11,119 nt of DNA from CAZSVI01 sp964610205. Lineage in GTDB: Bacteria; Bacillota; Clostridia; DSM-8532. A model generated the notes under the pieces. The model saw only the letters and a program-made list of their open reading frames with translations, was not told the origin of the DNA and did not search any database. The translations under genes and the position numbers were made by a program. The stretch spans positions 1-11,119 of the forward strand of contig CAZSVI010000121.1 of NCBI GenBank assembly GCA_964610205.1, written 5' to 3'. Of this stretch, positions 7,544-11,119 are shown in pieces (the stretch's first letter is position 1; each line of letters begins with the position of its first letter).

Positions 7544-7570
7544 AATTCCGTTACATAAATTTTAATTCCG
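7541..7570. repeat. Two copies of TTTAATTCCG, 20-base period
   Basis: TTTAATTCCG occurs at 7541-7550 and again at 7561-7570, exactly one 10-base spacer apart. The second copy ends 10 bases before the extended -10 element of the next gene, so the pair sits at two helical turns in the usual activator/-35 region. Confidence 0.5.
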
Positions 7571-7580
7571 ATCCGAAATA

Positions 7581-7589
7581 TGTTATAAT
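7581..7589 (+). promoter_or_regulatory. Perfect extended -10 promoter for the AIR-synthase-like gene
   Basis: TGTTATAAT matches TGN-TATAAT exactly. No good -35 is present at 17 bases (TTTAAT), which the extended form tolerates. Transcription would start near 7596, leaving a leader of about 64 bases. Confidence 0.6.
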
Positions 7590-7633
7590 GTAGGAAATAA
7601 TAAGCCACGCGAAGCGAAAAATCTAGTTATATT

Positions 7634-7653
7634 CCGGCTGTTGCCGGCAGGAG
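7634..7653 (+). promoter_or_regulatory. Leader hairpin abutting the ribosome binding site
   Basis: CCGGC (7634-7638) and GCCGG (7643-7647) form a 5-pair stem with a TGTT loop directly before CAGGAG (7648-7653), which lies 6 bases upstream of ATG 7660. The stem could influence access to the site; no ligand-binding structure is recognisable. Confidence 0.4.
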
Positions 7654-7659
7654 CGTTTT

Positions 7660-8643
7660 ATGGAAATTGGAAAGCTTCCGAATGATGTATTAAGAAAAAT
7701 TATACTGGACAGAATCCGCAACAACAGAAAGGAAATTCTCGTAAAACCCGCAGTGGGTGAAGATTGTGGGGCAATAGATTTTGAGAATGAAATCTGCGTC
7801 ATAACCTCCGATCCCATTACGGGAACAGACAGTGAAATTGGAACCATTGCCGTTCATGTGGCCTGCAACGATATAGCCGCAAGCGGGGCGGAGCCTGTCG
7901 GAATAATGGTTACGATGCTTATACCGCCTGAAGCGACACTTGAAAATGTGGAGAAAGTATTCAAACAGCTTGCGAATACCGCGTTTTCCGCCAAAGTTGA
8001 TATTATCGGCGGCCATACCGAAGTAACCGACGCGGTGAATCGCTTTGTGATTACGATTACCGCTGTCGGTAAAACCCAGAATAGAAATATTGTTTATACT
8101 TCAGGAGCCAAACCGGGCGATGATATTATCCTTACCAAATATGCCGGTCTGGAAGGTACGTCCATTCTGGCCTATGATCATCAGAAGGATTTGGCCCATA
8201 CCTTTGGCAGCCAGCTTGTCATTAACGCGAAAAAACTCATTTATCAAATCAGTGTTGTCAAGGAAGGTTTGATCGCCTCAAAACACGGTGTTCACGCAAT
8301 GCATGATGTAACCGAGGGAGGCGTTCTGGGCGCGGTTTGGGAAATGTGTGACGCAAGCGGCTGCGGAGCGCAGATAGAAAAACACTCAATTCCGATACTG
8401 GATGAAACAAAACAAATATGCGGCTATTTTAACATCAATCCGTTAAAGCTGATATCCAGCGGCGCCATGTTAATCTCCGTTCCACAGGGGCCTGTCCTGA
8501 CGGATAAGCTGTTGAACGAAGGTATCCCCGCAAAGGTTATCGGGAAAATGACCGAAAAGAAAAGCCGTCTGTTAATGACTGAATCAGGCGGTGTTATGAT
8601 CCCGGCTCCAAAATCCGATGAATTATATAAGGTTAAAAAATAG
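7660..8643 (+). CDS. AIR synthase-related protein (HypE-like, function unknown)
   Basis: This 327-residue cytoplasmic protein belongs to the PurM/HypE/ThiL/SelD superfamily, ATP-using enzymes with an N-terminal AIR-synthase-like and a C-terminal domain. The ATP/metal-binding pieces are visible: GEDCGAID (33-40), the ACNDIAASGAEP segment, GGHTEVTDAVNR (from 117) and HDVTEGGVLGAVWEM (from 215). Length and layout are close to HypE, but the protein ends in ELYKVKK and lacks the C-terminal cysteine (PRIC-type ending) that HypE needs to make thiocyanate for hydrogenase maturation, and no other hyp gene is nearby. It therefore should not be called HypE. The ATG follows CAGGAG by 6 bases. It has its own promoter, stands between a structured RNA region and pilus genes, and has no obvious partner here. 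The substrate is unknown. Confidence 0.88.
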   Translation: MEIGKLPNDVLRKIILDRIRNNRKEILVKPAVGEDCGAIDFENEICVITSDPITGTDSEIGTIAVHVACNDIAASGAEPVGIMVTMLIPPEATLENVEKVFKQLANTAFSAKVDIIGGHTEVTDAVNRFVITITAVGKTQNRNIVYTSGAKPGDDIILTKYAGLEGTSILAYDHQKDLAHTFGSQLVINAKKLIYQISVVKEGLIASKHGVHAMHDVTEGGVLGAVWEMCDASGCGAQIEKHSIPILDETKQICGYFNINPLKLISSGAMLISVPQGPVLTDKLLNEGIPAKVIGKMTEKKSRLLMTESGGVMIPAPKSDELYKVKK

Positions 8644-8689
8644 CGGCTAATACTGCAGCGAAAGACAATAAATATGTGGTTTCTTTCCC

Positions 8690-8735
8690 GGAGGCACCCA
8701 ACATGAATCATCCCGGAAGATGCCCAAAAACCTGA
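8690..8735 (+). other. Ten-codon ORF with strong ribosome binding site and slippery heptamer
   Basis: GGAGG (8690-8694) lies 8 bases before ATG 8703, which begins a 10-codon ORF (MNHPGRCPKT) ending at TGA 8733-8735. Within it CCCAAAA (8723-8729) is read as C CCA AAA, a canonical -1 slippery heptamer. A -1 shift there leads into the helix-turn-helix frame that follows. It may be a leader peptide, the true start of the next reading frame, or a scar of a one-base change. Confidence 0.4.
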
Positions 8736-8938
8736 AGTTTACTGCACCAGAAGATCGAATTATCCGGAGTAAGCTGCCCGACAACGCGCATGTCGTAAAT
8801 GTCGTAAATAATGTCGTAGAAATTTTAAAGCTGATAGAAGAAAACCCGGAGATTACTACAAAAGAACTCGGTACGAATCTGGCTATGAGTGAACGCCAGA
8901 TCCAACGTGTGATAAAAAAGTTGATTGGAGTTAATGAC
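8720..8938 (+). pseudogene. Helix-turn-helix fragment, probably the 3' remnant of a regulator gene
   Basis: Seventy-three codons are open in the same frame as, and directly run into, the prepilin peptidase gene. The sequence holds a VVN/VVE-type repeat (three related 9-base units at 8792-8819) and a helix-turn-helix (EENPEITTKELGTNLAMSER, about residues 40-59). That combination is typical of the C-terminal end of large AlbA_2-type ATP-binding transcriptional regulators. The large N-terminal part is missing: the frame upstream is closed by TAA at 8669. The ATG at 8720 has no ribosome binding site at workable distance. I read it as a remnant left beside pilD. The alternative is a real N-terminal extension of the peptidase, or a small protein started by frameshift from ATG 8703. 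The prepilin peptidase signal begins cleanly at ATG 8939. Confidence 0.5.
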
Positions 8939-9730
8939 ATGGATGTTTTTTTTATCATTTTTTTGTTTATGACAGGACTTGTTTTCGGTTCCTTTTTTAA
9001 TGTTGTTATATATAGGGTTCCGGAAAATAAATCCATCGTTAAACCGCGTTCCGCCTGCGGAGCCTGCGGTACAACGCTGAAACCGGCGGATTTGATTCCG
9101 GTGTTCAGTTTTCTCCTTTTAAAGGGAAAATGCCGTTACTGTAAAACTCCCATTTCTTGGCAATATCCTCTTGTTGAACTGATTACCGGCCTTCTTTTCG
9201 TTATACTGTTTTTGAAATTCAAACTCTCATTGGAACTGCTATTTTCAATCTATTTTGTGTCCATTCTTTTAATTGTGTTTTTTATAGACCTGAAACATAT
9301 GATTATCCCGAACGGCCTTATTATCCTGGGACTGGCCGGGGGATTTGCCCTTTTCACAGTCCGTTTCTTTTATAACGACACCATTCTCGGAAACGCGGCC
9401 TGGTATTCACCTCTTCTGGGCATGGTAACAACATCGGGTTTCCTGTTTTTAGTAGCCCTTTTAGGTATGCTTGTTTATAAGGGTGATGCCATGGGAATGG
9501 GGGATGTCAAATTGTACCTTCCCATCGGTTTGTTTCTTGGAATGAAGCTTGGAATTCTCTCTCTTGTATTCTCGGTTTTCATAGGAGGAATAACCGGTCT
9601 CTTCTTAATTATGACCGGCCTGAAAAAAAGAAAAAGCCAGATTCCCTTCGGGCCTTTCATCGTCGCGGGAACATTTCTTTCCCTGCTCTTCGGAAATGAG
9701 ATACTTCTTTGGTATTTGGGCAGGCTGTAA
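8939..9730 (+). CDS. pilD: Prepilin peptidase / leader peptidase (PilD-type)
   Basis: This polytopic membrane aspartyl protease cuts the leader from type IV prepilins or pseudopilins and usually N-methylates the new N-terminus. The 263-residue length is normal. The N-terminal part has GLVFGSFFNVVIYR (residues 13-26), two cytoplasmic CxxC pairs (C40/C43 and C65/C68, the zinc-like motif of the bifunctional form) and PISWQYPLVE. The catalytic aspartates are D117 (IDLKHMIIPN) and D189 in the GxGD motif (MGMGDVKLY). Several hydrophobic segments follow to the C-terminus. I chose ATG 8939 because GGAG (8927-8930) precedes it by 8 bases and the protein begins as the family does. The frame is also open 73 codons upstream through a helix-turn-helix fragment, which I judge not part of this protein. 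The downstream pilus ATPase gene has its own promoter. Confidence 0.95.
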   Translation: MDVFFIIFLFMTGLVFGSFFNVVIYRVPENKSIVKPRSACGACGTTLKPADLIPVFSFLLLKGKCRYCKTPISWQYPLVELITGLLFVILFLKFKLSLELLFSIYFVSILLIVFFIDLKHMIIPNGLIILGLAGGFALFTVRFFYNDTILGNAAWYSPLLGMVTTSGFLFLVALLGMLVYKGDAMGMGDVKLYLPIGLFLGMKLGILSLVFSVFIGGITGLFLIMTGLKKRKSQIPFGPFIVAGTFLSLLFGNEILLWYLGRL

Positions 9731-9792
9731 CTTCTCAATTCAATTAAATTAAATAGTTTTTGTTTATCGGCTATATGCAGTGGGTATAAGAT

Positions 9793-9817
9793 ATTATGTC
9801 ACAGATGTCAACATAAT
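9793..9817. repeat. Inverted repeat ATTATGT/ACATAAT upstream of pilB promoter
   Basis: ATTATGT (9793-9799) and ACATAAT (9811-9817) are perfect arms 11 bases apart, overlapping a direct TGTCA pair (9797-9801, 9806-9810). The same ACAT/ATGT core returns in two palindromes in the leader (9876-9888, 9936-9952). This could be a regulator site; the high AT content lowers confidence. Confidence 0.4.
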
Positions 9818-9831
9818 TCGACTATGTTTTA

Positions 9832-9860
9832 TTGACATGTTGTAGTATTAATGCTATTTT
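9832..9860 (+). promoter_or_regulatory. Promoter for the pilus ATPase gene
   Basis: TTGACA (9832-9837) is a perfect -35; 17 bases later TATTTT (9855-9860) forms the -10, preceded by TGC for an extended form. Transcription would start near 9867, giving a leader of about 140 bases before the ATG at 10007. Confidence 0.65.
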
Positions 9861-9866
9861 TAATAT

Positions 9867-10006
9867 AGCTGTCGGTTACATTATGTAAAGTAATTATTTA
9901 AACTATATTTATTTGATTAACCGGTATAAACCCTTCAAAACATTATGTTTTGTTTATTAAAGAGAGAGAGATACGCAATACAAAAAATTAATGGGGTTAA
10001 AACAGG
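9867..10006 (+). other. AT-rich leader with two related palindromes
   Basis: The 140-base leader contains TTACAT-T-ATGTAA (9876-9888) and CAAAACAT-T-ATGTTTTG (9936-9952), which share the core ACATTATGT, plus a TCGGTTA/TAACCGG pairing (9872-9878 with 9918-9924) enclosing the first. An AG run lies at 9961-9970. I searched for a c-di-GMP-I or -II riboswitch by eye, as such switches precede pilus operons in some Clostridia, and saw none. Confidence 0.4.
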
Positions 10007-11119
10007 ATGAGAGATGCAAAAAAAAAGCTTGGTGAAATCCTTGTAGATGCGCGCATTCTTACAACGGAACAGCTTGAGCAGGCTGTAAAACTGCATAAAA
10101 GTAAGAGAATCAAGCTTGGAGAGGCTATTGTTGAGCTCGGGTTCCTGTCTGAAGAAGAGATAATAGATACGTTATCAAATCAACTTTCCATTAAAAAAGT
10201 GGATCTTGAAAAAGTATATATAGATCCTGATATTGCAAGAAGCATTCCTAAGGAAGTCGCGAAAAAACACCATCTGATACCCATTTTTACAAAAAACGGT
10301 ACTGTTTTTGTTGCCATGAGTGATCCGCTGAATGTCTTGGCCATTGATGATATCAGCTTTATTACAAAGAAAAAAGTTGAGCCGTGGATTACCGGTAAAA
10401 AGTCCATAGAAAAGGCTATTGAGATGTATTTCACAAAACAGGCTACCGACAGGGCAATCGAGGATTTGAAAAAAGAATACACTGTTATTATAAATGAAGA
10501 AATTGATCCGTCCCTTATGAACGATGTTCAGAACGCGCCGGCTGTGAGGCTTACAAATTCCATCATAAACCAGGCGATTATGGTTAAGGCAAGCGATATA
10601 CATATAGAGCCATTTGAAACCCTTGTTACTGTCCGATACAGGGTTGACGGCGTACTTTCAGAGAGCATAAAGATCCCGCAGAATACCTATTCCGCTGTTT
10701 CAACAAGAATAAAAATAATAGCAGGAATGAATATAGCTGAAAAAAGGCTTCCCCAGGATGGAAGAATAGAATTGCGGATTAACGGAAACGTATATGATTT
10801 TCGTGTTTCGTCACTCCCAACAGTTTACGGAGAAAAAATAGTCATCAGAATTCTTGACAGAAGCAGTTTTGTTTTCACCAGAAATGTACTTGGCTTTACC
10901 GACAGGGAAAACGAACTGATGGACAGAATAATTAAAATACCCTATGGGATCATTCTGTTGACGGGTCCCACCGGAAGCGGAAAAACCACAACCCTTTACA
11001 CGCTTTTAAACGAATTGAATTCGGTTGAAAAGAACATAGTAACCGTAGAAGATCCTGTTGAGTATACCATTGACGGCATAAACCAGGTGCATGTGAACAC
11101 AAAGGCAGGTCTTACTTTT
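10007..11119 (+). CDS. pilB: Type IV pilus assembly ATPase PilB/GspE, 3' end missing
   Basis: The window holds the first 371 residues of a secretion/pilus hexameric ATPase of usually about 560; it runs open off the right edge. It powers pilin extrusion at the inner face of the membrane. Residues 7-59 carry a tandem 24-residue motif of MshEN type (KLGEILV... and KLGEAIV...), which in MshE-like ATPases binds c-di-GMP. Next comes the remainder of the N-terminal domain (to about 150). The core follows: NAPAVRLTNSIINQAI, ASDIHIEPFE, RYRVDGVL, a Walker A GPTGSGKT (320-327) and VTVEDPVEY (345-353). Walker B, the histidine box and the zinc-type CxxC motifs would lie beyond the edge. The ATG at 10007 suits the family start, but its ribosome binding site is poor (GGGG 10 bases upstream). 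Motor retraction type (PilT) is excluded by the N-terminal domain. Confidence 0.94.
   Translation, partial: MRDAKKKLGEILVDARILTTEQLEQAVKLHKSKRIKLGEAIVELGFLSEEEIIDTLSNQLSIKKVDLEKVYIDPDIARSIPKEVAKKHHLIPIFTKNGTVFVAMSDPLNVLAIDDISFITKKKVEPWITGKKSIEKAIEMYFTKQATDRAIEDLKKEYTVIINEEIDPSLMNDVQNAPAVRLTNSIINQAIMVKASDIHIEPFETLVTVRYRVDGVLSESIKIPQNTYSAVSTRIKIIAGMNIAEKRLPQDGRIELRINGNVYDFRVSSLPTVYGEKIVIRILDRSSFVFTRNVLGFTDRENELMDRIIKIPYGIILLTGPTGSGKTTTLYTLLNELNSVEKNIVTVEDPVEYTIDGINQVHVNTKAGLTF

Noticed and set aside
9867..10006. A c-di-GMP riboswitch in the pilB leader
   Set aside because: None of the conserved aptamer sequences of class I or II could be seen; the leader is AT-rich with only short palindromes.
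10175..10603. A 142-codon open frame on the minus strand
   Set aside because: It is antisense to the well-conserved pilB reading frame and has no recognisable domain.

Overview
The window looks like a piece of a chromosome from an anaerobic, probably cellulolytic, Clostridia bacterium of the Acetivibrio/Ruminiclostridium type. This is an inference. It rests on Gram-positive ribosome binding sites, a ThiI without a rhodanese domain, a VanW-family exported protein, a DUF2225 protein, a secreted protein with a dockerin-like C-terminus, and type IV pilus genes. All recognisable genes are on the + strand, and both ends of the window cut a gene.

Region 1 (1-5603) is a tight run of six genes that reads like one operon or two. 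It holds the 3' part of rdgB (nucleotide-pool sanitation), an overlapping YfcE/MJ0936-type phosphodiesterase, an IscS/NifS-type cysteine desulfurase, thiI, a membrane-anchored VanW-domain protein and a zinc-ribbon DUF2225 protein. The desulfurase and ThiI form the known sulfur-relay pair for tRNA 4-thiouridine and possibly thiamine. The desulfurase most likely starts at a TTG, because a strong ribosome binding site lies inside the longer reading frame.

Region 2 (5604-7660) holds a gene for a secreted protein with three tandem beta-type repeats, a Pro/Thr linker, a dockerin-like module with one canonical and one degenerate half, and an acidic Asn/Lys-rich tail. It is preceded by an inverted repeat and an extended -10 promoter. 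Downstream lies a 352-base gap packed with five well-formed hairpins. The last is an intrinsic terminator. This is the strongest unexplained structure in the window: a candidate structured RNA, perhaps a relic of an IS200/IS605-type (OMEGA/HEARO-like) element without its nuclease gene.

Region 3 (7660-9730) begins with an AIR-synthase/HypE-like protein of unknown role that has its own extended -10 promoter. Next is an odd helix-turn-helix fragment fused in frame to the upstream side of the prepilin peptidase gene. A 10-codon ORF with a good ribosome binding site and a CCCAAAA slippery heptamer leads into this fragment. Prepilin peptidase itself is intact and has its own ribosome binding site.

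Region 4 (9731-11119) is an AT-rich intergenic region with a good promoter and several related palindromes, followed by the 5' two-thirds of a PilB/GspE-type pilus assembly ATPase. That protein starts with a tandem 24-residue MshEN-type motif, so c-di-GMP control is possible. Prepilin peptidase and PilB together mark the start of a type IV pilus or type II secretion-like cluster that continues beyond the window.
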